A stretch of 64,000 nt of DNA from an uncultured Tolumonas sp. (GCF_963678185.1 NZ_OY782757.1:3004001-3068000), one strand, 5' to 3'. Positions 27,303-37,228 are shown, counted from the stretch's first letter. The notes: generated by a model from the letters alone, not told the origin. A program made the numbers and translations.

Positions 27303-28679
27303 ATGACTATCAGCTTGTTTGATCTCTTCAAAATCGGTATCGGCCCGTCCAGTTCACACACAGTGGGGCCAATGAAAGCAGGTTATCTGTTCAGTCAGTT
27401 ATTGCTGCAAAAAGAGTTGTTACCATCGGTTGCCCGGGTGCAGGTTATTTTTTATGGCTCGTTAGCCGCAACGGGTCAGGGTCATGGTACGCCTCCGGCG
27501 TTATTGCTGGGGTTGGAAGGCGCATTACCGGAATCGGTGGATCCTGATATTGTGTTTCCTCGTTATCAGGCGTTGCAATCGGGGGCTTCATTGCTGCTGG
27601 CGGGCACTCACCCGGTCGCGTTTGATGAGACGCGTGATGTGTTACTGCGCTGGGAATGTTTGCCACGCCATACCAACGGTTTACAACTGACCGCGTTTGA
27701 TGCGAAAGGGGAAATCTTACTGGCAAAAACCTATTACTCGGTTGGCGGCGGTTTTGTCGTGGATGATGATGAGCCAGAAACGGCTGCCGATGTGGTTTCT
27801 GCCGCTGTGCCTTTCCCGTTTTCCTCTGCCGTTGAATTGATGTCGCTGTGTCATCAACATCAGTTATCAATTGCTGAGTTGATGCTGGCGAACGAAAAAG
27901 TTTGGCGTAATGAAACAGAGATCGCGGCGGGCATTGCGCAGATCTGGCACACCATGCAGTTATGCGTGCAACGTGGCATTCAGCAGCAGGGAGTTTTACC
28001 CGGTGGTTTAAATGTGCGCCGTCGTGCTGCGCGTTTACATGACAGCCTGTTAAAACAGATCGGTTCGCCTGGCTGGAATGCGATGGAATGGGTGAACCTG
28101 TATGCACTGGCCGTGAATGAAGAAAATGCAGCCGGCGGTCGGGTCGTCACGGCTCCTACCAACGGGGCGGCAGGCATTATTCCGGCAGTGTTGCACTATT
28201 ACATGCAGTTTTGCCCGCAATTCAGCACACAGGCATCCGCAGCTAAAGTGCAGGAATTTCTGCTGACTGCAGCGGCGATCGGCATGTTGTGCAAACTCAA
28301 TGCGTCGATCTCCGGTGCCGAAGTGGGTTGTCAGGGCGAGGTGGGTTCCGCCTGTGCCATGGCGGCGGCAGGGTTGGCGGCGGTGCTGGGTGGCACACCC
28401 GCACAGGTAGAAAATGCCGCTGAAATTGGCATGGAACACAACCTAGGTCTCACCTGCGATCCGGTTGCTGGATTGGTACAAATTCCCTGTATTGAACGCA
28501 ATGCGATGGCCTCGGTGAAAGCGATTAATGCCGCCAGCATGGCATTACGTGGTGATGGTCAGCATCATATTTCTCTGGATAAAGTGATCGCCACTATGCG
28601 TGATACCGGTAAAGATATGCTGGATAAATACAAAGAAACATCGCGTGGTGGTTTGGCGATCAATATCACAGAGTGTTGA
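27303..28679 (+). CDS. sdaA: L-serine ammonia-lyase (serine deaminase)
   Basis: SdaA is an iron-sulfur enzyme that deaminates L-serine to pyruvate. The 458 residues include the N-terminal regulatory half ([21 protein letters not shown]) and a catalytic half with the cluster-binding Cys residues around [20 protein letters not shown] and [15 protein letters not shown]. The SSSHTxGPM motif is the family signature. It is a single-gene unit followed by a hairpin. Confidence 0.95.
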   Translation: MTISLFDLFKIGIGPSSSHTVGPMKAGYLFSQLLLQKELLPSVARVQVIFYGSLAATGQGHGTPPALLLGLEGALPESVDPDIVFPRYQALQSGASLLLAGTHPVAFDETRDVLLRWECLPRHTNGLQLTAFDAKGEILLAKTYYSVGGGFVVDDDEPETAADVVSAAVPFPFSSAVELMSLCHQHQLSIAELMLANEKVWRNETEIAAGIAQIWHTMQLCVQRGIQQQGVLPGGLNVRRRAARLHDSLLKQIGSPGWNAMEWVNLYALAVNEENAAGGRVVTAPTNGAAGIIPAVLHYYMQFCPQFSTQASAAKVQEFLLTAAAIGMLCKLNASISGAEVGCQGEVGSACAMAAAGLAAVLGGTPAQVENAAEIGMEHNLGLTCDPVAGLVQIPCIERNAMASVKAINAASMALRGDGQHHISLDKVIATMRDTGKDMLDKYKETSRGGLAINITEC

Positions 28680-28708
28680 TTTGTTTTGCATTCTGCTTAT
28701 TTCATCTG

Positions 28709-28733
28709 ATCCGGCAGTGATTAGCTGCCGGAT
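28709..28733 (+). terminator. Hairpin/terminator of sdaA
   Basis: ATCCGGCAG and CTGCCGGAT form a 9-bp perfect stem with a 7-base loop about 30 bases after the sdaA stop. It is followed by GTTGTCTCTTG, a weak U-tract. Confidence 0.65.
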
Positions 28734-28936
28734 GTTGTCTCTTGCATTCCTGCAACACCCGCTTTTTATGTGATTCAATCAGCGCTTCTTTAATTCGATC
28801 TCAGTCACAAAGCGCAATAAGTGTTACAAAAATCCAGTTTAGGCATGGTTTTTCCAATATCGTCTACCTTACAGACTGGAATAATGTGCCGCCTGTAACT
28901 GTAATAAGATCACCCGCCTACAGAATGGAATCAGAG

Positions 28937-29983
28937 ATGAAAGAACATCTGCAGCGATACAAACAGTATCTGCTTACCGGCGTGTCGCATGTTATCCCGT
29001 TCATTGCCAGCGGCGGGATCTTAATGGCGCTGGCGATCGCGTTTGCCCCGATGACGGCACAAGGGCCGAGTTTTGATAGCTCGCCGCTGCTGAAACTGAT
29101 TGTTGAAATTGGCAACTCGGCTTTTACGTTACTGCTGCCCGTTCTGGCCGGTTATATCGCTTATGCGCGCGCCGGTAAACCGGCCTTGGTGGCGGGTATG
29201 CTGGGCGGGCAGATTTCGTTAACCATTCATGCCGGTTTTCTGGGCGCGTTAGTGGCGGGTTTACTGGCCGGGTGGGTGGTCGATGTACTGAAAAAAATGC
29301 CGGTACCGAAATCATTAAAACCGCTGATGCCGATTCTGATCATTCCAATTTTTTCGGCGTTGATTATTGGCGCGCTGATGTTTGAAGTCGTGGGTGTGCC
29401 GATCGCTAATCTGATGGTTTTTCTGGCGGGATGGCTGAAAACCATGGGCACAGCCAATGCGGTGGTGTTAGGCGCATTATTGGGAGCCATGATCGCATTT
29501 GATATGGGCGGCCCGATCAATAAAACGGCATTTTTCTTTGGCTCGGCCATGATTGCGGAAGGCAACCCGACCATCATGGGGGCGGTAGCGACAGCTATTT
29601 GTATTCCGCCGTTGGGGCTGGGGCTGGCGACGAAACTGAATAAAAAACTGTGGTCTAGCCAGGAGCAAGAGGCGGGCTCAGCGGCACTGGCAATGGGTTG
29701 TATTGGCATCACCGAAGGGGCGATCCCGTTTGCGGCGGCTGATCCGCTGCGGGTGATCCCGACTATCTGTTTTGGTTCGGCGGTCGGTAGTGTGCTTGCC
29801 ATGTTATCGGGCGTGGCTGACCACGCACCACACGGTGGGCCGATTGTGTTGCCGGTGATTGATAACCGTTTGATGTATTTAGTGTCTATCGCTGTCGGTG
29901 TCATGGTGACGGCGTTATTGATCAATTTTCTGAAAGCACGTTCAGGCCAGCATGTCGAAGTGGCATCGTCTGAAAGTGTCTGA
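28937..29983 (+). CDS. Fructose-family PTS permease, IIC component
   Basis: This is the membrane channel of a fructose-class phosphotransferase system, about 348 residues and eight or more hydrophobic segments. Family landmarks are GVSHVIPFIASGGILMALA near the N-terminus, AFDMGGPINKTAFF (conserved GGPxNK loop) and MGCIGITEGAIPFAAADP. I start at 28937 (MKEHLQRYKQYLLTG) because of GGAA upstream; ATG at 28925 is an alternative, and the longer frame back to 28742 lacks support. It forms an operon with the IIB and HPr-EI-IIA genes downstream. The sugar is unknown. Confidence 0.9.
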   Translation: MKEHLQRYKQYLLTGVSHVIPFIASGGILMALAIAFAPMTAQGPSFDSSPLLKLIVEIGNSAFTLLLPVLAGYIAYARAGKPALVAGMLGGQISLTIHAGFLGALVAGLLAGWVVDVLKKMPVPKSLKPLMPILIIPIFSALIIGALMFEVVGVPIANLMVFLAGWLKTMGTANAVVLGALLGAMIAFDMGGPINKTAFFFGSAMIAEGNPTIMGAVATAICIPPLGLGLATKLNKKLWSSQEQEAGSAALAMGCIGITEGAIPFAAADPLRVIPTICFGSAVGSVLAMLSGVADHAPHGGPIVLPVIDNRLMYLVSIAVGVMVTALLINFLKARSGQHVEVASSESV

Positions 29984-30000
29984 TCCCGGAGTATTTAAAC

Positions 30001-30300
30001 ATGAAAATTGTTGCAGTCACGGCTTGCCCGACGGGTATTGCGCATACCTATATGGCAGCGGAGAAATTACTCGCGACAGCGAAAGAGTTGGGGCATGACA
30101 TTAAGGTAGAAACGCAAGGTGCGATGGGCATCGAAAACGAACTCACTCTGCATGATATTCGCGCGGCTGAAGTGGTGTTGATGGCGATCGATATTGTCAT
30201 CGAAGGGGAAGAGCGTTTTGACGGCATGCGAGTTATCAAAGTGCCGATCCAGGATGCGCTGAAAGATCCGAAAGCGGTATTTAAGCGACTGGAAGCCTGA
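30001..30300 (+). CDS. Fructose-family PTS IIB component
   Basis: This cytoplasmic phosphocarrier of 99 residues passes phosphate from IIA to the incoming sugar. The phospho-Cys is Cys9 in VTACPTGIAHTYMA, the signature of fructose-type IIB. It lies 17 bases after the IIC gene and 33 bases before the multidomain HPr-EI-IIA gene, so it belongs to the same operon. Confidence 0.94.
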   Translation: MKIVAVTACPTGIAHTYMAAEKLLATAKELGHDIKVETQGAMGIENELTLHDIRAAEVVLMAIDIVIEGEERFDGMRVIKVPIQDALKDPKAVFKRLEA

Positions 30301-30333
30301 TCGCCGGTTTTAGGGCTGACCAGAGAGCACACT

Positions 30334-32829
30334 ATGCCTAACTATAAGATCGAATATCGCTGCTTATTACCTCATGGTTTGCATGCGCGCCCCGCGACGC
30401 AGCTAGAGGCGGTGTGTCAGCGTTTTTCGGCCACTATTGAATGGTGTAACCGGCGTAACGGCCGCTGTGCAAATGCAAAAAGTGTGTTGGCATTACTGAG
30501 CACCGATACCTTGTTTCGCGATGTGTGTGACATTGTGGTCTCTGGTCAGGATGCACAACGTGCAGCGAATTCATTACGTCATTTCTTACGTTATGAATTA
30601 AATGAGCAAGACGATAGCGCGGTCGGGCAAAACAGTTTTGTGGTGCCGCGCAGCCTGCGTGCCAGTCATAGCCTGATCTTTCCTGGACTCTCGGCGAATG
30701 CCGGATTTGCCCGTGGGCAACTGGTGTTGTTTGACGAGCCAGAACCGAGCTTACCGGTTGATTTAGCGGTGGAAGAGGCTGAAGAACAACAACGGTTGTT
30801 ACAGTCAGCGCTAGCTCAGTTACAACAACAACTCACTGCACAACACCGGCAAGCCAGCGCACAGACTGCACAGATATTGCGGGCGCATTTGTCGCTGCTG
30901 AATGACATTACATTTCAGCAAAAATTATCGGTACTACTGAGCGATTCACCAACGCTGGCGCATGCCATCATGCAACTACAGCGAGACTATCAGACGCAAT
31001 TTATGGCATCTGACAGCCCTTATTTGCAGGAACGGGAATTGGATCTGCGCGATCTGTGTCAGCAATTGCTGGCATTGATTTATCCGACATGGGCCAAGAC
31101 GGAAACGTTACAGCTGCACACTGCCAGCGTAGTGCTGGCCGATGAGTTGACGCCCAGCCAGTTTTTATCGCTCGATAGACAGCATTTACAGGCGTTATTA
31201 CTTACCCATGCGGCGCGTACCTCACATACGGTGATCTTGGCCCGCGCAGCCGGGATACCGGTGCTAACCGGTATGTATGATAGCCGTCTGACTCAATCGG
31301 CCGGGCAAATAGTCTGGGTTGATGCCAACGCCGGATTTTGTCTGTTACAACCCGACGCTGTGGCGGAACGTTATTATGCGTTGGATGGGCAGATCAAACT
31401 AAAACGGCTGCAGCAATTACAAATACGCAGTCAAGCGCCGGGTGTCAGTGCTGATGGGCAACGATTGGAGATTGCTGCCAATATCGCTGCGGCGTCAGAT
31501 GCGCTGCTTGCGCTTCAATCTGGCGCGGAAGGCATCGGTCTGTTTCGCACGGAAATGCTGTTTATGGATCGCGAGCAACCGCCGGATGAAGAGGAACAGT
31601 ATCAGGCTTATGCATCAGTATTAACGGCAGCAGCCGGTAAGCCGGTGATCATTCGTACCTTCGATATTGGGGGCGACAAACCGGTGGCTTATCTGCCAGC
31701 AATAGCAGAAACCAACCCATATCTTGGTTTACGTGGAATTCGTCTTTACCCTTATCAGGAAACCTTATTTCGTACTCAGCTTCGTGCACTATTGCGAGCA
31801 GCCGTGCAGGGCCCGTTAAAAGTCATGCTGCCGATGGTGTTACAACCGGAGGAAGTCATCTGGGCGCGGCAGTTAATTGCTGAGGAACAGGCGGTATTAC
31901 AATCATCCTATATTCCTCATGCGCAATTTTCCCTCGGGATCATGCTGGAGATCCCCGCTGCCGCATTACAAATCAGCGCCTTTTGTCCGTTGGTCGATTT
32001 CTTCAGTATTGGCAGTAATGATCTGACGCAATATTTACTGGCCGTTGATCGCAATAATCCGCAGGTCGCGCGTTATTACCAAAGCGCACATCCGGCGTTA
32101 TGGATCTTATTACGGCAAATGGTGTTGCAGGCGCATCAACACGGTCGCTGGATCGGCTTATGTGGCGAATTAGCCAGTGATCGACGCTTCCTGCCGTTAT
32201 TGCTGGGCTTAGGGCTGGATGAACTGAGTCTGGTCACACCGCAGATTGCCGAAACGAAGGCGTTATTATCGCAACTGAATGCCGGGCAATGTTGTGAATT
32301 ACTGGCCAAGATCTGTGAATGTGCCAACAGTGAGCAGGTATTAGCGAGCTTAAATACTGGCTCGGTGACCGAAGTGCGTTCCATGCTGAGTGAGGAGTGC
32401 ATGACCTTACAGGCCGATTGGCGCAATAAAGCCGAAGTGCTGAAAGGGATGGTGGACACACTGTGGCTGGCAGGGCGAACGCAGCAAGCGTTACAGTTAG
32501 AAGAGACTCTTTGGCAGCGCGAAGAGGCTTATTCGACCGGGCTTGGGCATGGCATTGCCATCCCGCATGCGAAAACCGATGCCATCGACCATTCGGCGAT
32601 CAGTATTGCCCGCTTAGCCCAACCGGTGGATTGGGGGTCGTTAGATGGTCAGCCGGTTGATTTAGTGATCATGCTGACGTTGAATGCGCAGCAAGGTGCT
32701 GATGAGCATCTGCGTATTTTTTCCCGCTTAGCACGGCGCATGATGTATGACGAATTCCGGCAACAATTACGTCAGGCACCCACTGTGGCTGCGTTGTGTG
32801 CTTTGCTACAACAAGAATTGGAAATGTAA
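30334..32829 (+). CDS. Multiphosphoryl transfer protein: HPr-Enzyme I-IIA(Fru) fusion
   Basis: This 831-residue fusion carries the whole soluble PTS relay. An HPr domain comes first (about 1-90, phospho-His 17 in HGLHARP). Enzyme I follows (about 115-660, phospho-His about 298 in RTSHTVILAR, PEP-binding GLFRTEMLFMDR and SIGSNDLTQYLLAVDRNN). A IIA(Fru) domain ends the protein (about 690-831, phospho-His about 745 in GHGIAIPHAK). The order and length match E. coli FryA and FrwA. It would drive the adjacent IIBC without the general PTS proteins. Confidence 0.95.
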   Translation: MPNYKIEYRCLLPHGLHARPATQLEAVCQRFSATIEWCNRRNGRCANAKSVLALLSTDTLFRDVCDIVVSGQDAQRAANSLRHFLRYELNEQDDSAVGQNSFVVPRSLRASHSLIFPGLSANAGFARGQLVLFDEPEPSLPVDLAVEEAEEQQRLLQSALAQLQQQLTAQHRQASAQTAQILRAHLSLLNDITFQQKLSVLLSDSPTLAHAIMQLQRDYQTQFMASDSPYLQERELDLRDLCQQLLALIYPTWAKTETLQLHTASVVLADELTPSQFLSLDRQHLQALLLTHAARTSHTVILARAAGIPVLTGMYDSRLTQSAGQIVWVDANAGFCLLQPDAVAERYYALDGQIKLKRLQQLQIRSQAPGVSADGQRLEIAANIAAASDALLALQSGAEGIGLFRTEMLFMDREQPPDEEEQYQAYASVLTAAAGKPVIIRTFDIGGDKPVAYLPAIAETNPYLGLRGIRLYPYQETLFRTQLRALLRAAVQGPLKVMLPMVLQPEEVIWARQLIAEEQAVLQSSYIPHAQFSLGIMLEIPAAALQISAFCPLVDFFSIGSNDLTQYLLAVDRNNPQVARYYQSAHPALWILLRQMVLQAHQHGRWIGLCGELASDRRFLPLLLGLGLDELSLVTPQIAETKALLSQLNAGQCCELLAKICECANSEQVLASLNTGSVTEVRSMLSEECMTLQADWRNKAEVLKGMVDTLWLAGRTQQALQLEETLWQREEAYSTGLGHGIAIPHAKTDAIDHSAISIARLAQPVDWGSLDGQPVDLVIMLTLNAQQGADEHLRIFSRLARRMMYDEFRQQLRQAPTVAALCALLQQELEM

Positions 32830-32854
32830 AACCTGAAGTGTGTGCGTCCTTTCG

Positions 32855-32879
32855 GCGGATCGTTCGATCCGCTATTTTT
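32855..32879 (+). terminator. Terminator of the fructose-family PTS operon
   Basis: GCGGATCG and CGATCCGC form an 8-bp stem with a two-base loop, followed by TATTTTT. It overlaps the stop codon of the convergent AraC-family gene. Confidence 0.85.
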
Positions 32880-33726
32880 CCAACCGATATTCAGTGGGTG
32901 TACGGCCGGTCTTTTTCTTAAATACCCGGCAAAAATAATTGGTATCCCGAAAACCGCAGCGATGCGCGATCTCTTCTAAATGCATCGGATAACGGCGCAA
33001 CATAAATTTCGCGCGGTCGATGCGCACATACACCATGTAGTCGGCAAAGTTCATGTGCCCTTGCTGGCGGAACAAACGGGAAAGGTGGTTGGGGCTGATA
33101 TTAAACCGATCTGCCACCGAGTCGCGGTTGATAGCCTTATGAAAGTTTTCCTGCACGTAGATACAGATCCGCTGAAACACACTGTGCGCGCGCTGGTATT
33201 TATCCGGCAGTGGCTGGCGCAATAATTCCTGTGTAAAGGTTAGCACGGTCATGAGCTGTAATTGCAGGCTGCGTGGCGCCTCAAGTTCGAATTGCTGCAG
33301 ATCACTCAGTGCTTGCAACATGCTGTGCACCGGGCTTTTCGCCGACAGCGGATAACTGTGTTTTTGTACGTCGATAAAACTCTGCTGCTGTTGGCTCCAG
33401 TTGACCAGACTTAAACCTAATTGGCGGCGGCCAAATAACAGGCTTAATACGCAGACATCTTCCTGCCACAGCGGTTTATTCCAACAGTTGGCGGGCACAA
33501 ACAAAAACTGGCCGGTGGTCAGCCGATGCTCGATTTTATCGCCATGACTGTCGCACAGTACGTTCTGATAATTGCCGGATAACACCCATTCCAGCCGGGG
33601 GAAAGTGACCTGAAAAGCATACAGTGGCGGCAGGCACGTATCGTAGGCATAGACTAACTGATGCGTGTGTTCCGAGAGTTCCTCTTCGGTGACGGCACTA
33701 AATATATCCTGAAATACCTGCTGCAT
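32872..33726 (-). CDS. AraC-family transcriptional regulator (YpdC-like)
   Basis: This 284-residue regulator has an N-terminal cupin-like sensor half and a C-terminal AraC DNA-binding domain. Its two helix-turn-helix units are visible: RDSVADRFNISPNHLSRLFRQ (positions about 205-225) and LEEIAHRCGFRDTNYFCRVFKKKTGRTPTEYR. Length and neighbourhood resemble E. coli YpdC, which adjoins the fry PTS genes. It is convergent with the fructose-family PTS operon and is the obvious candidate regulator, but I saw no paired binding sites to prove it. Confidence 0.85.
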   Translation of the reverse strand: MQQVFQDIFSAVTEEELSEHTHQLVYAYDTCLPPLYAFQVTFPRLEWVLSGNYQNVLCDSHGDKIEHRLTTGQFLFVPANCWNKPLWQEDVCVLSLLFGRRQLGLSLVNWSQQQQSFIDVQKHSYPLSAKSPVHSMLQALSDLQQFELEAPRSLQLQLMTVLTFTQELLRQPLPDKYQRAHSVFQRICIYVQENFHKAINRDSVADRFNISPNHLSRLFRQQGHMNFADYMVYVRIDRAKFMLRRYPMHLEEIAHRCGFRDTNYFCRVFKKKTGRTPTEYRLEK

Positions 33727-33938
33727 GATCTATTCTCAAAGAAGGTCGTACATATTGTAACGTAACCAATTTTCTGTGCATTGCGTCTTGTCAGAGAAAG
33801 TTATATCGTTGCGGCGATTATTGAGGTTGGCTAATCAATCAATTATTCAACTGTAATCAGTGTCAGTATCGCCGTGGTGACACCGTGTTTTTTGCATTCA
33901 TGGTGTAATGACAACAATGATGTAAGGGAAGGGCTCGT

Positions 33939-34481
33939 ATGAAATTTAAATTTGGTGTGGTTTTGAGCGTTGTTTCTGCAATGTTCGTTGCTTCAGGTTG
34001 TGCTGACAACTATTCCGGCAATACCTATCAGTCGAATCGTGCCGGCATCGTGCAAAACGTCAGTTTCGGTACAGTAACCAACATCCGTCAGGTTGCGATT
34101 CAAGATGACAGCAGCAATATGCCAATCGGTGCGGTTGCGGGTGCGGTTGTCGGTGGTCTGCTAGGTCATGCAGTTGGCGGTGGTACCGGTAAGAAACTGG
34201 CTACCGTGGGTGGTGTGGTTGCTGGTGGTCTGGCGGGTAACGCTATTCAGAATCAAACTGGCAAAACAACCGGTATGGAAGTCGAAATTCGTCTGGATAA
34301 TGGCCAGACTATCGCCGTCGTACAAAAAATGGATCCTAATTTCCAGATCGGTTCCCGCGTTCGTTTAGTGGATGCTGGTGGCCGTACTACAGCATCACTG
34401 GTGAGCAATGTGAACTCTGGCTATGCAGCCCCAGTTCAGCAAGGTTATGCACCAGTGCAACAATACGCTCCGGTTCAGTAA
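33939..34481 (+). CDS. slyB: Outer-membrane lipoprotein SlyB
   Basis: SlyB is a small glycine-zipper lipoprotein of the outer membrane, part of the PhoPQ-linked envelope-stress response in enterobacteria. The signal peptide ends in lipobox VASGC (Cys about 21). Then come QNVSFGTVTNIRQV, a Gly-rich zipper (AVAGAVVGGLLGHAVGGGTG, KLATVGGVVAGGLAGNAI) and the SlyB C-terminal domain. Unlike E. coli SlyB (155 residues), it carries a roughly 20-residue tail built of APVQQGY-type repeats (about 161-180). Confidence 0.9.
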   Translation: MKFKFGVVLSVVSAMFVASGCADNYSGNTYQSNRAGIVQNVSFGTVTNIRQVAIQDDSSNMPIGAVAGAVVGGLLGHAVGGGTGKKLATVGGVVAGGLAGNAIQNQTGKTTGMEVEIRLDNGQTIAVVQKMDPNFQIGSRVRLVDAGGRTTASLVSNVNSGYAAPVQQGYAPVQQYAPVQ

Positions 34482-34503
34482 TCGAATCATCTGTTTATGC
34501 TTA

Positions 34504-34526
34504 AACCCGCCAATTGGCGGGTTTTG
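34504..34526. terminator. Bidirectional terminator between slyB and the ROK kinase gene
   Basis: AAACCCGCCAATTGGCGGGTTT is a perfect palindrome with T-runs on the plus side and Ts on the minus side. It lies between two convergent genes. Confidence 0.9.
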
Positions 34527-34528
34527 TT

Positions 34529-35434
34529 TTATGCAAGACTCGGTAACCAGGCAGCACCGCGAACGCCACTGCTATCGCCGTGTCTGGCTTTGACGATCTG
34601 GGTGTTGCAGTGATCAGAAAATACATACGGCAAAACCGCCGCCGGCAGATCCTGATATAACGATGCAACATTTGATAATCCACCACCTAACACAATGACA
34701 TGGGGATCAATCAGGTTGATCACGCTGGCCAGACTGCGTCCCAAGGCATCCAGCAGATGCAGGTAATGTTGTGTTGCCCGCACATCACCTTCCTGTTTGG
34801 CCGCCATGATCTGTGCCGAATCCAGTTGTGTATTGTGTTGTTGGTTAAAGCGCGAAGCAAAACCGGTCCCGGACACAAAACGTTCCAAGCAGTTACTACG
34901 GCCACAATAACAAGGCTGTGACAGACCGTCTTTTTCCGATGTATAGCCCGGTAACGTGTTATGTCCCCACTCACCGGCAATGGCATTTGGGCCACTGAGT
35001 AGCTGTTTATTGACCACTACTCCGCCACCACAACCGGTGCCTAAGATGGCGCCAAATACGGTTTTGCCCTCTTTACCGGCCCCATCGACGGCTTCCGATA
35101 AGGCAAAACAATCGGCATCATTCGCCAGTGCCACCGGCTGATTTAAGCGTTGTTCCAGATCGGCGCGCAGATCTTCACCGTTCAGGATCAGAATATTGGA
35201 GTTTTTGATCCGGCCGTTATCCGGGCTGATGGCGCCGGGTAAGCCGATGCCCACTGAAAATGGTTGTTTAAACTCAAAACGATATTGGGTGATTAATGCA
35301 GTTACCCCAGACAGAAAATCAGCATAGTGTTGATTGGGGGTAGGTATACGCTGACGTAACAGGCACTGGCCTTGTTCATCCAGCAGTTGAGCTTCGATCT
35401 TGGTGCCACCAATATCCAGACCTAATCGCAACAT
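34529..35434 (-). CDS. mak: ROK-family sugar kinase, fructokinase Mak-like
   Basis: This is a predicted cytoplasmic ATP-dependent hexokinase of about 301 residues. It shows the ROK N-terminal phosphate loop GLDIGGTKIEAQ, catalytic LANDADCFALSEA, GTGCGGGV, and the zinc-binding region GEWGHNTLPG followed by CYCGRSNCLERFVSGTG. The C-terminal DPHVIVLGGGLSN and KARHGDSSGVRGAAWL closely resemble E. coli Mak. The start at 35434 follows CGGAGA. As last gene of the beta-glucoside PTS operon, it may phosphorylate the non-phosphorylated glucose released by the glycosidase. Confidence 0.85.
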   Translation of the reverse strand: MLRLGLDIGGTKIEAQLLDEQGQCLLRQRIPTPNQHYADFLSGVTALITQYRFEFKQPFSVGIGLPGAISPDNGRIKNSNILILNGEDLRADLEQRLNQPVALANDADCFALSEAVDGAGKEGKTVFGAILGTGCGGGVVVNKQLLSGPNAIAGEWGHNTLPGYTSEKDGLSQPCYCGRSNCLERFVSGTGFASRFNQQHNTQLDSAQIMAAKQEGDVRATQHYLHLLDALGRSLASVINLIDPHVIVLGGGLSNVASLYQDLPAAVLPYVFSDHCNTQIVKARHGDSSGVRGAAWLPSLA

Positions 35435-35517
35435 ATTGTTCTCCGGTTCAATACGCCTGAAAAAGCGGTACTCCGGCGGGAATAACACCGGAGTACCGAA
35501 AGACGCACAGTCAGTAG

Positions 35518-35835
35518 TTACGGTCTGACGGCATTCTGTCTGTAAACATCCACCAATTCGGTGATCAACTCTTTGGCCAGAATCGAGGTCATCAGATGAT
35601 CTTGCGCATGCACCATCACCAGTGTCATTTTTGTTTTGCCTTCACCTTCATCGGCTTCAATCAGCTGGGTTTGCACCGCATGCGCTTCACGGGCATAAGT
35701 GCTGGCTTCTTTTAACAGCGAATCGGCTTCCACAAACTGGCCTTGTTTAGCCTGATGTAAGGCTTCAAAACAAAGGCTGCGCGATTGGCCGGCATTCACG
35801 ATGATGCCCATGACTGCTTCTTCTAAATCCATCAT
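35518..35835 (-). CDS. PTS lactose/cellobiose-family IIA component (ChbA-like)
   Basis: This trimeric helical phosphocarrier of 105 residues is close to E. coli ChbA: DLEEAVMGIIVNAGQSRSL, then ADEGEGKTKMTLV and the phospho-His motif VHAQDHLM (His about 76, equivalent to His89 of ChbA). The start at 35835 follows GAGG by eight bases, ten bases past the GH1 stop. It supplies phosphate to the IIB encoded upstream at 38660-38971. Confidence 0.94.
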   Translation of the reverse strand: MMDLEEAVMGIIVNAGQSRSLCFEALHQAKQGQFVEADSLLKEASTYAREAHAVQTQLIEADEGEGKTKMTLVMVHAQDHLMTSILAKELITELVDVYRQNAVRP

Positions 35836-35845
35836 TTTTCTTTCC

Positions 35846-37228
35846 TCAAAAACCGTTATTGCGGGAGACATCGGCGAACCATTCGCCACTCTTTTTCACC
35901 GTGCGTTTTTGTGTAGCGAGATCGAGTTGCACAAAGCCGTAGCGGTTTTTGTAGGCGTTGCTCCACGACCAGTTATCGATAAAGGTCCACAGGTGATAGC
36001 CCTTACAGGCACAGTTTTCGCTGATGCCGCGGTGTAACCATTGCAGGTGGTTGCGGATAAAATCGATGCGGTAGGCATCTTGGATCTGACCATCAACGAG
36101 GAATTTCTCTTCCCCTTCGACACCCATACCGTTTTCCGAAATGTAAGAAGAAATGTTGCCGTAGTTATCGCGCAGGTTGGTCAGAATGTCGTAGATGCCT
36201 TTTTCGTAGATTTCCCAACCGCGGTGCGGGTTCATTTTGCGGCCAGGCATTTCGTAATAATCGAAGAACCATTCCGGCATAAACGGGCTGCCCGGGTTCA
36301 CCGCATTGGCGCGGGCTTTCACACGGCGTGGCTGGTAATAATTTACCCCCAGCAAATCGACTTTGCCTTGTGCCAGCAGTTCGGCATCACCGGCTTCACA
36401 ATTCGGCAGCTGATCATATTGTTTGAGCAGTTCGACCAATTCCGTCGGGTATTCGCCTTTCACTGCCGGGTCGAGAAAGCTGCGGTTAAAGAACAGATCG
36501 GCAATCTTCGACGCTTGTAAATCCGCCGGATGTTGCGAGCGCGGATATGATGGCGTCAGGTTCAGCACGATGCCGATCTGACCTTCCAGTTGTAGTGCGC
36601 GGTAGCGTTGTACCGCTTTGGCGTGCGCCAGCATGGTGTGATAAGCCACGGTAGCGGCACGGCGGAAATCCACTACGTTCGGGTAATGGAAGTCATACAG
36701 ATAACCACCTTCCACCGGCACGATTGGCTCATTGAAGGTGAACCAAAATTTCACTTTGCCGCCAAACAGACGGAAACAGGTTTCCGCAAACTCAGCGTAA
36801 GCATCAACCACTTCGCGACTTTCCCAACCGCCTTTTTCCTGCATACACATTGGCATGTCGAAATGGAACAGATTGATAAAAGGCTCAATGCCATTGGCTA
36901 ACAGCTCATCCAGCATGTCGTTATAAAATTTGACTGCCAGCGGGTTCACGTCACCCGTGCCGTTGGGAATTAAACGCGCCCAGGCAATCGAGGTGCGGAA
37001 AGTGTTGTGATTCAGCTGTTTCATCAGCTGAATATCACTGCGGAAATTGTCGTAAAACGTCGAGGTTTCTTGCGGGCCGACCTGATTAAAAAAACGGTTA
37101 GGCGATTCGTCAAACCACTGATCCCAGATGGTTGGTGATTTGCCATCACGCAGGGTGGCACCTTCAGATTGTGGACCGGACGAGGCGCTGCCCCACCAGA
37201 AATTTTCCGGAAATTGGTATTTCATCAT
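35846..37228 (-). CDS. GH1 6-phospho-beta-glycosidase
   Basis: This cytoplasmic family-1 glycoside hydrolase of 460 residues cleaves phosphorylated disaccharides brought in by the adjacent PTS. The acid/base Glu is in TFNEP (about 167) and the nucleophile in SENG (about 365). The late segment WSWSNAYKNRYGF carries the Ser, Lys and Tyr pattern that binds the 6-phosphate in phospho-specific members. 6-phospho-beta-glucosidase is the likely activity; LacG-type 6-phospho-beta-galactosidase is not excluded. I start at 37228 (MMKYQFPENFWWG). Confidence 0.92.
   Translation of the reverse strand: MMKYQFPENFWWGSASSGPQSEGATLRDGKSPTIWDQWFDESPNRFFNQVGPQETSTFYDNFRSDIQLMKQLNHNTFRTSIAWARLIPNGTGDVNPLAVKFYNDMLDELLANGIEPFINLFHFDMPMCMQEKGGWESREVVDAYAEFAETCFRLFGGKVKFWFTFNEPIVPVEGGYLYDFHYPNVVDFRRAATVAYHTMLAHAKAVQRYRALQLEGQIGIVLNLTPSYPRSQHPADLQASKIADLFFNRSFLDPAVKGEYPTELVELLKQYDQLPNCEAGDAELLAQGKVDLLGVNYYQPRRVKARANAVNPGSPFMPEWFFDYYEMPGRKMNPHRGWEIYEKGIYDILTNLRDNYGNISSYISENGMGVEGEEKFLVDGQIQDAYRIDFIRNHLQWLHRGISENCACKGYHLWTFIDNWSWSNAYKNRYGFVQLDLATQKRTVKKSGEWFADVSRNNGF

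Noticed and set aside
27445..28107. 220-codon frame antisense to sdaA
   Set aside because: Sequence is Pro/His/Arg-rich, typical of an antisense shadow, and sdaA motifs cover the same bases.
29227..29925. 232-codon frame antisense to the fructose-family IIC
   Set aside because: It is a shadow of a well-supported membrane protein; no start signal and no recognisable domain.
33850..33895. GTGTCA...TGACAC inverted repeat upstream of slyB
   Set aside because: The arms are only six bases with a long loop; this could be a regulator site but is too weak to assign.
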